A stretch of DNA of 39,720 nucleotides from Burkholderia sp. LMG 13014 (GTDB taxonomy: Bacteria; Pseudomonadota; Gammaproteobacteria; Burkholderiales; Burkholderiaceae): assembly GCF_905232215.1 (NCBI RefSeq), contig NZ_CAJNKE010000015.1:1-39720 (forward strand). Reading direction: 5' to 3'. The stretch's first letter is position 1, and each line of letters begins with the position of its first letter. The position numbers were made by a program, and so were the translations under genes. The notes under the pieces were generated by a model that saw only the letters and a list, made by a program, of their open reading frames with translations, ran no database searches and was not told the origin of the DNA. Of the stretch, positions 7,845 to 15,034 are shown piece after piece.

Positions 7845-8153
7845 ATGCGAATACGAACACCCGATGAGATAGCCATCGATGTCGGCCAGAAAGTAAAGAC
7901 GCTTCGAGTCTATAAGAACCTGGATCAGGCTATTTTGGCAGCACGCGCCGGCATCAGCGTACGCTCCGTTAGGAATCTCGAAAATGGCGAGGGCCCGTCA
8001 CTGCATACGCTTATCCTAGTTCTTCGAGTGTTGGGCCGAGAGTCATGGTTCGACACCATTGCACCGGTGCCGACCATTAACCAAATCACGATGACCCACG
8101 AGGCAGTGCCGCGGCAGCATGCCAGCAGCCCTAGACGAAAAAAATTGAGATGA
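7845..8153 (+). CDS. HipB-like XRE-family regulator, orphan
   Basis: 102 residues. The centre is a Cro/CI-type helix-turn-helix (IAIDVGQKVKTLRVYKNLDQ, then ILAARAGISVRSVRNLENGE, then GPSLHTLILVLRVLGRESWF). This is the pattern of HipB-type antitoxins, in which a C-terminal Arg/Lys-rich tail (here SSPRRKKLR) follows a Pro-rich linker. HipB normally precedes the kinase toxin hipA and represses the operon. The gene downstream is on the other strand, so no HipA is present. It may be a remnant, a free regulator of the island, or an anti-toxin against distant HipA. The ribosome-binding site before the ATG is weak. Confidence 0.7.
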   Translation: MRIRTPDEIAIDVGQKVKTLRVYKNLDQAILAARAGISVRSVRNLENGEGPSLHTLILVLRVLGRESWFDTIAPVPTINQITMTHEAVPRQHASSPRRKKLR

Positions 8154-8254
8154 GCACAGGTCTGCACCGACTATGGGACTTCGGTATGGACCAATCGTCG
8201 GCATTCACCGGTCCATCCGGAGCATGAGCTTAAGTCTCATCGTCCACCTATCGA

Positions 8255-8266
8255 TATAGGCCTATA
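8255..8266. repeat. Perfect 12-bp palindrome at the ATPase stop codon
   Basis: TATAGGCCTATA spans the stop codon of the ABC-3C ATPase in the convergent gap with the HipB-like gene. No T tract is present, so a terminator role is uncertain. Confidence 0.4.
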
Positions 8267-10181
8267 CGTCGCGGACATCAAGCGAACGTGCGTCCGACGT
8301 GAAGTAACGCCCTACAACCAGCTCTGACGTTTCCAGCTTAGGATTAATTTCCGAAGTCGCGAAAATCAGCTGGAAGTCGACTTCGTACGTCGAGCACTCC
8401 TCCACGATAAGCTCTTGAAGCCGATGGCTACGCTCCTTCTCCATCCCACCGTCGTCAATGCCGTCAAGCATGAGGAAACGCGGTAGTCGCATGTACGGCT
8501 TTTGTATGCTTGCAGTCAGAAGCGCAAGATGGAATACATGTCGGAGCACGACTGCAGAGCTTTCAGAGAAGTTTTTCGAACCATTTACATAGACGGCATT
8601 TTCGATGAAATCGAAGCTCGCCTGACGTGCATTAACAAACTCCGGCTGTAGCTGAAGGTCCTGCTTCAGCAGTCGAACCGTCGCATCGTTTACAGCATTC
8701 GCAACTTCGACTTTGCGCTGAGCCTGCTTCTGCTCAAGCTGCTCAATTCTTTCGGCCAGTCGTTTGCTTTCCGCTGCCAGTGCATCTCGCCGCTCCTGGA
8801 GTTCGGAAATAACGCTTGCAAGCTTCTGGCGCTCGTAAGCTTGTCTAATTTCCTGGTCCAATGCCCCCAATTTCCGTGCAGCGTCTTCCAGTGCGACTTC
8901 AACATCACTTGACCAGACATTCGCCTCGACCCTGTAGTCTTGTTCAAGCTTTCTTACGCGTTGACTCAAGAGTGGAATCTCCACCCTAAGCGCCTCCGCC
9001 TCCTCCGTGCGTCCGTCGATGAGAGACCTAGACTCCTTTAGCTGGACGCTCAATTCGTTGCGCATACGAAGCAATTGAGTATCGCCTCGGCCATCTCCTA
9101 AAGCAGTGGTACACAGGTGACAATGCTCTGCATCTGCATGCGCTTCCGACAGTTCACTCAAGCAACTCGGGCAAAAACGGAATTGCACATTGCTGAAGTA
9201 ACTGCGGGTCTCCTTGGATTCATCAAGGTTCAGCAGACGCGACTCCAGTTCCTTCACGAACAGACGGGAATCGGCGATATCAAGGTCAAGGGCTGCCAAC
9301 TTGTCTTTTGCGCCAGACTCAGCCTTCCTCGCGTTATTCAAGGCTTGGCGTAACCCGTCCGCCGTCGCCCTAGCCTTATTGGACTCTTTACGAGGAAGCT
9401 CCCGCTTTTCCTTGAGCGCTACCAACGACGCCGCGAGAGTGGCACGCGCCTCTTCAAGCTCAACAATTTTCGTGTTCAAAAACTCAAGGTCAGGCGATTG
9501 CCCTGAGCGTCCAAGCACATTGAAAATGCTGCGGAGTTCAGATTCTTTCTTGCTGATTTGTGCGTCCAACTCCCTAACGCGAAGTTGCGCCGAGTACAGC
9601 ACATCGTCATACACGCCGCCGAGATAGCCGCCTACCATTTCACGGGTCAACGGGCTATCAAAGCTATCTAATCTGAAGATAGGACTATGGACAGATGGCT
9701 GGTCAGCATAGAGCACACGTAGCAATTGGTGCATCGTGAGATTCGATGCCCCATCGCCCTGAGCCTGGGGCATCTTCATTGCTTCGAAAAGAGCCTGCGA
9801 GAAGCTAATCTGATGCATGCTACGTTTGAACGGGTAAGTCTCCCAGCGCTGAGGGCCGGCCTGCAGCGCCTCCTCCATCGTCCCCCAAAAGATAGACATT
9901 GGGCGCAGAAACGCAGTATCTATATCTCGTTTAAGACACGCGAACTCGCCATTGAGAAGGACTTCTACGTATGCAGAAGTGCATCGCAATGCTTCGGGCT
10001 TCCATCGAATGTTCTCTGCACCGAGGGAAAAAGCCAACATGTCCATGACCGTCGTCTTTCCTGAACTGTTCCGCCCGCGGATAACATTAACGCCAGCGTG
10101 GAACTTGCAGTCGAATGCGACGTGTCCACCTTGGAATACTTTAAGGCGACTTACCCGAAGAGTGGGTTCAAACAAAGTCAT
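8262..10181 (-). CDS. ABC-3C system SMC/Rad50-like ATPase
   Basis: 639-residue ATPase. The head domain begins with a Walker A GRNSSGKTT (36-44). Two long coiled-coil arms flank a zinc-hook-like apex with four Cys (CPSC at 337-340 and CHLC at 354-357). The second head half holds a degenerate ABC signature around NFSESSAVV (537-545) and a Walker B RFLMLDGIDD (~568-577). This is the architecture of the ATPase in ABC-three-component conflict systems, related to Rad50/SMC and to the Lamassu ATPase. It presumably senses invading or abnormal nucleic acid and licenses the effector. The start overlaps the end of the middle-component gene by 14 bp, the last gene of a four-gene operon. The family is firm; defence function is inferred. 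Confidence 0.8.
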   Translation of the reverse strand: MTLFEPTLRVSRLKVFQGGHVAFDCKFHAGVNVIRGRNSSGKTTVMDMLAFSLGAENIRWKPEALRCTSAYVEVLLNGEFACLKRDIDTAFLRPMSIFWGTMEEALQAGPQRWETYPFKRSMHQISFSQALFEAMKMPQAQGDGASNLTMHQLLRVLYADQPSVHSPIFRLDSFDSPLTREMVGGYLGGVYDDVLYSAQLRVRELDAQISKKESELRSIFNVLGRSGQSPDLEFLNTKIVELEEARATLAASLVALKEKRELPRKESNKARATADGLRQALNNARKAESGAKDKLAALDLDIADSRLFVKELESRLLNLDESKETRSYFSNVQFRFCPSCLSELSEAHADAEHCHLCTTALGDGRGDTQLLRMRNELSVQLKESRSLIDGRTEEAEALRVEIPLLSQRVRKLEQDYRVEANVWSSDVEVALEDAARKLGALDQEIRQAYERQKLASVISELQERRDALAAESKRLAERIEQLEQKQAQRKVEVANAVNDATVRLLKQDLQLQPEFVNARQASFDFIENAVYVNGSKNFSESSAVVLRHVFHLALLTASIQKPYMRLPRFLMLDGIDDGGMEKERSHRLQELIVEECSTYEVDFQLIFATSEINPKLETSELVVGRYFTSDARSLDVRDV

Positions 10182-10668
10182 ACCGATGTTCCATGAGTTC
10201 AGAGCGGTGTTTCAACCCATTTGGGCCACGCAACGGAATTTGCGACAAGCCGGTCAGAATGCCTTCGATAACAGGTCCGCTCACGGCAACGAATTCGTCA
10301 AGCTTCTCTTTTAGACTTGGGGCGACGGACACATCTGTGCGCGTCACAAAGCCATGTTCGTACCGCTTGATATCAATTAGCCCTGAAGCCGCAATAGATT
10401 TCAGTGCAGCTTCTTGAATATGTCGCATGTCACGAAAAGTCGAAAGCCCACTGACCGGGTCGCGATATACGTTAACTGCTGCTTTGGCGTGTGCGCGCAA
10501 TGTCTTCAAAGTATCCGGCAATCGAACCTCGCGAACCATCCCCGGAAAAACAAGATAAAAATCTAGCAACCTTGCTTTTTCAATTTCGATATTTTCAACA
10601 CGCTCCGCCAACAGGAGCATTCGAAAAACGCAGTGATATGCGTCAAACGCGGGATGATATATCAGCAT
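10168..10668 (-). CDS. ABC-3C system middle component
   Basis: 166 residues, from an ATG at 10668 preceded by AAGGTGGG; a TTG seven codons upstream is less likely. The beginning (HPAFDAYHCVFR, then RLLDFYLVFP) resembles the winged-helix-like middle components of ABC-3C systems, as I recall the type-5 group. These sit between the ATPase and the effector chain. It overlaps the preceding gene by 7 bp (ATGCTGA) and the ATPase gene by 14 bp, so all three are translationally coupled. The remainder is a compact alpha/beta protein with no catalytic motif. Likely role: adaptor that links the ATPase state to the effector. Assigned by pattern and context. Confidence 0.65.
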   Translation of the reverse strand: MLIYHPAFDAYHCVFRMLLLAERVENIEIEKARLLDFYLVFPGMVREVRLPDTLKTLRAHAKAAVNVYRDPVSGLSTFRDMRHIQEAALKSIAASGLIDIKRYEHGFVTRTDVSVAPSLKEKLDEFVAVSGPVIEGILTGLSQIPLRGPNGLKHRSELMEHRYDFV

Positions 10669-11240
10669 TTGTCCCACCTTATATGGCAATTGCCACCGAG
10701 GTAGTACAGGAGCGCGAGCAAGTCCATCACATCAAACTCGAGAACATTTTCGCCTAGCATGCTCTTCGTCGCCTGCAAGATGGCATTTATGCATTGGTCG
10801 ACCGCAACACGGTCCGCTCCTTCCTGAATCACCGGGGTCACCGTGAGGGTGAACGCCGCGTGCAACTCAGACAGGACAATCGTGTATACCCGCTGCGCGG
10901 TCCGAGAGGTCTGGTGCCTCATGATGGACTTGACCGCCCGCTCCTTCAGTCCTTTAGCCGCCCAAATCTGGTCTTCTCGGCCACTATCTCGAAGTTTGGC
11001 GTCAAGCCCGCGAACGTCGCCGTCCGTCGTAGACGACATATAATGTTGCAGTTTCGCGGAGAATTGACCGTGCGATGCGTCACCTATGCCGTCAGCTTTT
11101 AGCTTCGCGTAAAGCCCCTCGAGTTCCTGCCCGGCAGTTGTGCTCGCGACCAACTGGATGACGGTCGTCTTCCTGTTGTCGACTTTGTCTCCGCCGACAA
11201 GGTCTCCGGTGACGTCGTTGTGACTTTGGCTCGTGAACAC
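10662..11240 (-). CDS. ABC-3C system C-terminal-domain (effector-chain) component
   Basis: 192 residues from a GTG at 11240. The N-terminus has TGDLVGGDKV (11-20), a short Gly/Asp motif seen at the joint between effector and C-terminal domains. The rest is the conserved ABC-3C C-terminal domain, recognisable from REDQIWAAKGLKERAVKSIM, SELHAAFTLTVTPVI and the ending LYYLGGNCHIRWDKC. In most ABC-3C systems this domain is fused to an effector such as a nuclease or peptidase. No effector domain is fused here. Instead a separate 59-residue membrane protein carrying the same motif is encoded 5 nt upstream. This suggests the effector has been split off. Confidence 0.75.
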   Translation of the reverse strand: MFTSQSHNDVTGDLVGGDKVDNRKTTVIQLVASTTAGQELEGLYAKLKADGIGDASHGQFSAKLQHYMSSTTDGDVRGLDAKLRDSGREDQIWAAKGLKERAVKSIMRHQTSRTAQRVYTIVLSELHAAFTLTVTPVIQEGADRVAVDQCINAILQATKSMLGENVLEFDVMDLLALLYYLGGNCHIRWDKC

Positions 11241-11245
11241 ACGCG

Positions 11246-11425
11246 TTACTCACGGTTGTTCTTATACACGTCTCCGCCGACGATGTCCCCGCCCGCGCGA
11301 TTGTTCTTTTGCGAAACGATGGTTGTACGCTTTTTGCTCGATGACCGATGTGACATGGCCACCTTCACACTCCATCCGGCCGCAATTGTCGCGAGTGCCG
11401 CGACGGCATATTTCAACCACTCCAT
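11246..11425 (-). CDS. Small single-pass membrane protein with GDxVGGD motif, candidate ABC-3C effector
   Basis: 59 residues starting MEWLKYAVAALATIAAGW. One hydrophobic segment lies at ~5-22. A basic stretch follows (HRSSSKKR, 26-33), which by the positive-inside rule places the C-terminus in the cytoplasm. The tail ends with GGDIVGGDV (45-53) and KNNRE. The ATG is preceded by GGGGGG at Shine-Dalgarno distance, and a strong promoter lies upstream. The stop is 5 nt before the GTG of the next ABC-3C component, in a different frame. That component opens with the same GD-x-V-GGD motif. I infer a membrane-acting effector or anchor that docks on the complex through this motif. The ORF is short and overlooked easily, but SD, coupling and the shared motif support it. 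Confidence 0.72.
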   Translation of the reverse strand: MEWLKYAVAALATIAAGWSVKVAMSHRSSSKKRTTIVSQKNNRAGGDIVGGDVYKNNRE

Positions 11426-11469
11426 GGTCCCCCCAGTATGTCTGGTCGCTATTTAGCTGATTTGACGCC

Positions 11470-11498
11470 ATTATAAGATGCATACTCGAAGAGAGCAA
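11470..11498 (-). promoter_or_regulatory. Sigma-70 promoter of the ABC-3C operon
   Basis: On the minus strand: -35 TTGCTC (11493-11498), a 17-bp spacer and a consensus -10 TATAAT (11470-11475). It would give a ~38-nt leader before the small membrane-protein start at 11425. The perfect -10 and spacing make this the best promoter in the island. Confidence 0.75.
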
Positions 11499-11846
11499 TT
11501 TTGCCACTGCTTCCAGGCGACCTTGCCTAGAAATGAAGCATCTATGCCGCAAATATATGCACTTTGAATCATTATTGTGTGCATACAGGACACTGCAAAC
11601 GCAGGAGGTCTACAAGCTCGGATGCGCGCTGGTAGTCCAGCCTCACGCAACGGGACGCACCGAGTTTTGCAAAAGACCGAAGAGCGCAGCCAACTTCTCG
11701 AACTCGGCTGCCCGTTAGCCGCAAGGTGTCCGTGCATGGATTTCTGGCTGCGCGCCCACGGTGAGCCAGAACTGGTACCACGTGCGATAACGAACTAGAC
11801 CGGAGAAGTCCACAGTATGATTGTCGTCACATGCAAACAGGAAATC
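11499..11846. other. Intergenic between HNH gene and ABC-3C promoter
   Basis: About 350 bp, the 3' side of the HNH gene and upstream of the ABC-3C promoter. Short ORFs on both strands lack ribosome-binding sites and family resemblance. No terminator hairpin with T tract was seen. Confidence 0.4.
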
Positions 11847-13232
11847 TCAAGCCAATCGGAAGAACGGCTTGAATTCGGTATCAAACCAGTCGACCATCGG
11901 ATGTTGCCGACGACTCACGAATAGGTGTAGCCATGAATCACTAAGTGGGCGGCCAACGCGGTCACTATGCGGCGGAGTTTTATTATTTCGTATATAACTA
12001 CCGCCGAGATATGAATCAGAAAATAGCCGAGACACTATCGCACCGAGCTTGGCCAGCAGCGCCTCGTCCCATGGATTGTCAAACAGAAGAATGCTCTGGG
12101 GCTCGTCGTCGTCGTCGGAGCCGTCTCGTTCATAGCCGTCTTCCGGCTCATCATCGAAATCAAACGGGTCGTTGACTTCGTCGAGGTTCGCTTGCTCACA
12201 TGCGAACAGCCTGAGCAGCGTGTCCATCAGCGCTTTCGCCACCGGAGAATTCGGCTCCCCAAGTCTTCTTTCTACTAATCCTCGGTTCGCAAGGAGTTCG
12301 GTCACATTGGTCGCGTCTCCCAGTTCCTCCTCGTCGTCCCACACAAGGTACCAATCCCGCGGATGAGTAACGTGGACCAGTGTATCCGGGAGGCCCGTCA
12401 ACATTGCGGTATGCTCTTTGCGGCCGGACCACGCCCTGTGTAAAAACCGGAGCAAATCGAGCTTTTCTTCACTAAAGAAGAACTCGATATGTGCCTTGCC
12501 ATCACACGGATTGACTAACATGGCGTAGGCTAATGGCGCCGAGGGTATCTTCCAACGTGCTTCCTTTAATACTCCGCGCTCAGTATGCCAATTGTCCAGA
12601 TTGGCGATGAAGAGCCAGTGCTCAAGCTTTTCATCGTCCGGACGCGTTATGCGGTCAGGCGTAGCTTTCGGGTTCAATCGAATCGGCAAGGCCTCTTCGC
12701 CTGCGACGTCAAGCTGAATCGTTGCCATCGAGCCGTCGTTCCGAAGTCGAATTTTGAGCCGTGGGTCCAGTTGTCCTAGTGCGCGCGCAATCTCGGACAT
12801 TGAACTGCCTGCTTGCGACAGCACCTCGTGCACGCTTCTGGGCGTACCTAGCTTTGCGGGCACGGACGCGCCACTGGCTCTCGCCGGTCGGTTGATGCCC
12901 AAAAGTGCTCGCGCCTCCGCCCCTTGTTTCCAACTCCGCAGTATCGAAGCCCGGTACTTTTCTGCATCTCGGTCTATCAGAACAGCGCAGTTGCGACAAA
13001 GCCAGATTCCGTTATCTATGGAACTCCGCTCCTTAGGCGTCATAGCCGCGTCATAGCGAGGACCACCGGGCGATGCAGCCGTAATGTGAGCCGCCTCGCC
13101 GGTCGACACGAATCCGTCCGGGCCGCTCTTTGGCCCGACTGTCTGGTTGTCGCAATCTGGATTCGAGCAGACAAATGCCACGCGTCGGGCAAGCACGTCA
13201 ATTTGGGATTTTTTAAAGTTGTCGCGGGCCAT
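11847..13232 (-). CDS. HNH-endonuclease-domain protein with unrecognised C-terminal half
   Basis: 461 residues. Residues 1-110 are an HNH-type zinc nuclease domain of a kind common in bacterial conflict systems. It has CSNPDC (22-27), GEAAHITAASPGGPRY (45-60, His ~49), then SIDNGIWLCRNCAVLIDRDAEKY (Cys 79 and 82). The rest (~150-461) matches nothing I know: an alpha/beta region, a long acidic linker (DDEPEDGYERDGSDDDDE) and a C-terminal block (DNPWDEALLAKLGAI ...). This half may be the sensor. The ATG at 13232 is preferred because upstream codons lack domain character. It lies 5' of the ABC-3C operon on the same strand, with a ~420-bp gap and a separate promoter, so it is probably an independent cargo gene. 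Confidence 0.7.
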   Translation of the reverse strand: MARDNFKKSQIDVLARRVAFVCSNPDCDNQTVGPKSGPDGFVSTGEAAHITAASPGGPRYDAAMTPKERSSIDNGIWLCRNCAVLIDRDAEKYRASILRSWKQGAEARALLGINRPARASGASVPAKLGTPRSVHEVLSQAGSSMSEIARALGQLDPRLKIRLRNDGSMATIQLDVAGEEALPIRLNPKATPDRITRPDDEKLEHWLFIANLDNWHTERGVLKEARWKIPSAPLAYAMLVNPCDGKAHIEFFFSEEKLDLLRFLHRAWSGRKEHTAMLTGLPDTLVHVTHPRDWYLVWDDEEELGDATNVTELLANRGLVERRLGEPNSPVAKALMDTLLRLFACEQANLDEVNDPFDFDDEPEDGYERDGSDDDDEPQSILLFDNPWDEALLAKLGAIVSRLFSDSYLGGSYIRNNKTPPHSDRVGRPLSDSWLHLFVSRRQHPMVDWFDTEFKPFFRLA

Positions 13233-13261
13233 ATTCCATTCAGAATGTGAAGCAGTTTTCT

Positions 13262-13897
13262 CGGCACCAAGATTTTGCACCAGCCCAGCCCTGCAGCCAA
13301 CGGATGAGGTCGCACCCTGGTGAAGCTCGGCGAGTTGGTGCGCGTCAGAGTCAGCCCGCAGGTTCGCTCGAATCCCGCCGCGGCAAACCAAGTTCTGGCA
13401 ACCACGATAGCCACCTTGCAGAAGTGGTCTCGCATCTGCTGACGCAGCATCGGGTCTCTCTCGGGATGTCTCAATCTCCGGAAATTCTCGCCGTTGTTGA
13501 AGACGGGAAATTGAATCACGGACGTCGCTTGCACCAGGTCACCCGTCTTACCGAATAGGTCAACGCTTGAGCGGAAGCCCAACCACTGATGCAGGCCAAT
13601 CTGGTCAAGGAGCGATATAAGGCGTAGACGCGCCGTTCCCACGAACGCAGCGGCGAGTTTGGCGCGCTGAAGCACCTCGGGCACCGAAAGACCATCAAAC
13701 AGCGCGCTTTGCGCATCGGTCAACACAATGTCTGACGGCTTCCTCCACAGAGTAATGCCTGCGAGAACGACCTTCGCCGAGGTGTTCACCATTGCATGGG
13801 CTCGCACATCCCCTCCGAAAGCTATGACGACCTGATGACGCTTCGCTACAGCGTTCGTCCTGCGCTTTAGCCGCAAACAGAAGCTATCCACCAGCAC
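13262..13897 (-). other. Doubtful open frame
   Basis: A long open frame on the minus strand runs from 13897 and continues into the start of the HNH gene in another frame. Its translation has no recognisable domain and an amino-acid composition like antisense translations of GC-rich genes. The plus strand opposite is interrupted by stops. It may be a decayed gene whose strand I cannot decide. Treat the 13233-13990 gap as gene-free unless homologues are found. Confidence 0.2.
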
Positions 13898-13990
13898 CGC
13901 GCCTGACCCTGCGCGTCCGCATCTTCGCCGACTGGAATATCCAAAGATTCGCGGAAGCTACGCCCTAAGAGTATCGTGGTGTGTGGGTCT

Positions 13991-14024
13991 CGCTTCCGAT
14001 GCGCAATCCGACTCATCGGAAGCG
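13991..14024. promoter_or_regulatory. 11-bp stem-loop before the Gly-rich small gene
   Basis: CGCTTCCGATG (13991-14001) and CATCGGAAGCG (14014-14024) are exact reverse complements around a 12-nt loop. The hairpin ends 35 nt before the start codon of the Gly/Ser-rich gene, so it lies in its leader or promoter. No T tract follows, which argues against a terminator. Confidence 0.65.
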
Positions 14025-14059
14025 GCTAGTAGCACCCTAAATGTGCAATGGAGGTGGCG

Positions 14060-14260
14060 ATGAGCAAAGGGACAGGCGGCAACCAAGGTGGCACGCGCGG
14101 CAACTCGGGCGGTGCATCGAAGGGCTCTTCCAGTGGGGCCAAATCGACCGGGAGCGGCGGCCGGTCGGGCAGCGGCACTTCCGGTGGAAACTGGCCGAGT
14201 ACGACTGGGAATCCATCCGGCGGCGGGCGCGGCAACGCTGCGCCTCGCGGGAGTCGCTGA
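14060..14260 (+). CDS. Small Gly/Ser-rich, probably disordered protein
   Basis: 66 residues starting MSKGTGGNQGGTRGNSGG. It is built almost entirely of Gly, Ser, Thr, Asn, Lys and Arg, with no hydrophobic core and no signal peptide, so it is expected to be disordered and basic. The one non-repetitive segment is NWPSTTGNPSGGGRGN near residues 42-57, which could be a binding motif. An excellent Shine-Dalgarno sequence (GGAGGTG) precedes the ATG by 3 nt of GCG spacing. It is bracketed by a hairpin upstream and another downstream. I recall similar small NWPS..G-type proteins among accessory genes of proteobacteria, but no function is known to me. Confidence 0.6.
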   Translation: MSKGTGGNQGGTRGNSGGASKGSSSGAKSTGSGGRSGSGTSGGNWPSTTGNPSGGGRGNAAPRGSR

Positions 14261-14348
14261 CGCGCGGTTTGCCGAGGCAGTATCCCCAACGGTATTGACG
14301 GCGGCTACCCGATGAAATTTGAAGGCGCGCCTGGCGCCTGCTTCAGCG

Positions 14349-14375
14349 CAACGGACAACAGGTGTTTGTCCGTTG
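14349..14375. terminator. 10-bp stem-loop in convergent gap
   Basis: CAACGGACAA (14349-14358), 7-nt loop, TTGTCCGTTG (14366-14375). The stem is perfect and sits between the Gly-rich gene (plus) and the ACT-like gene (minus). There is no T tract on either side, so it may act as a Rho-assisted end or as a structured RNA. It is also close to the right limit of the island. Confidence 0.45.
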
Positions 14376-14384
14376 CTTCAGACT

Positions 14385-14729
14385 CTAGATAGCATTTCCG
14401 GAGGCGGCCGAACCGACCCGAACGAAATGATGCTCCATCCTCGTGCGGAGTACACCATCGAGCGCAGCAAGCCGTTCGCGCAGTCGAACCGCCCGCCCTT
14501 CCGTCATCTCCCCGAGAACGATTTTTTGCTCGAGCACGTCACCACATCGCGTGATGGCCCACCGGTCAACCGTAGCAGTTTCACCTTCGAGCACAGCAGC
14601 CGCGGTCGAAACGATGCCCGGATTCAATCTCGAGACGAGATGAACCGTATGCGTCAGCGTGAAACCGGGAAGGAAGTGCGACCAGTCTTCACAGACTGCC
14701 GGGCGGGAAGCGGAGGAAATTTGACGCAT
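14385..14729 (-). CDS. Conserved small protein, ACT-like fold suspected
   Basis: 114 residues from an ATG at 14729 with GGAG nine bases upstream. The longer open frame reaching 14891 is rejected because its extra codons have no protein character and no ribosome-binding site. The pattern HTVHLVSRLNPGIVSTAAAV, then DRWAITRCGDVLEQKIVLGEM and AVRLRERLAALDGVLRTRMEH fits a beta-alpha-beta-beta-alpha-beta ACT-like fold, suggesting small-molecule sensing. No partner domain is present. Composition is native Burkholderia-like, so this gene probably marks the right flank of the island. Function unknown. Confidence 0.6.
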   Translation of the reverse strand: MRQISSASRPAVCEDWSHFLPGFTLTHTVHLVSRLNPGIVSTAAAVLEGETATVDRWAITRCGDVLEQKIVLGEMTEGRAVRLRERLAALDGVLRTRMEHHFVRVGSAASGNAI

Positions 14730-15034
14730 GGTTGCTCCGGATGAGTGGTTATCGAACCGGTGCCAGCCATGCTGCTCCCGTTTCGTTGCCGTAAATCGGC
14801 CGCATCGCCTCGAAGGCGTCCACCTTGCCCGGGAGGGCAGGTTGGCGTCGGATAGTCCGACTCTGGATGCTTGATTTCTCACGTTCGACATTTCGAACGC
14901 TGGTTCATTATACCGAAAAACGGATGGTGGGCAAGAAGTGCCGGGAGCGCCGAACTTTGCGCCGGACGGCGCCGCCGATCCGACCCGCGCGCTCCTTCAG
15001 GCGACGCGTGTCCGAACGCATCGCCCCCCGCCCC
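14730..15034. other. Intergenic, nothing firm
   Basis: About 305 bp between the start of the ACT-like gene and the stop of the PaaK-like gene. It must hold the promoter of the former. A short AT-rich patch (CATTATACC, ~14905) could be a -10-like element. No RNA gene recognised. Confidence 0.35.

Noticed and set aside
8262-11425. Alternative reading of the operon as a Lamassu system
   Set aside because: The ATPase is similar in kind, but the ends of the two small proteins fit ABC-3C C-terminal and middle components better and no LmuA-type nuclease is present.
11262-11552. 96-codon frame over the small membrane-protein gene
   Set aside because: It is a different frame on the same strand; the real product is the 59-residue ORF at 11246-11425, which has the ribosome-binding site, membrane segment and shared motif.
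13040-13897. Long minus-strand frame of 285 codons overlapping the HNH gene start
   Set aside because: Antisense-like composition, no domain, no ribosome-binding site, and it overlaps a well-supported start in another frame; kept only as a low-confidence entry for the non-overlapping part.
13900-14400. A matching right transposon end
   Set aside because: Searched by eye for the 22-bp block, a terminal ACA and the flank CTGCA near the right edge; nothing convincing was found.
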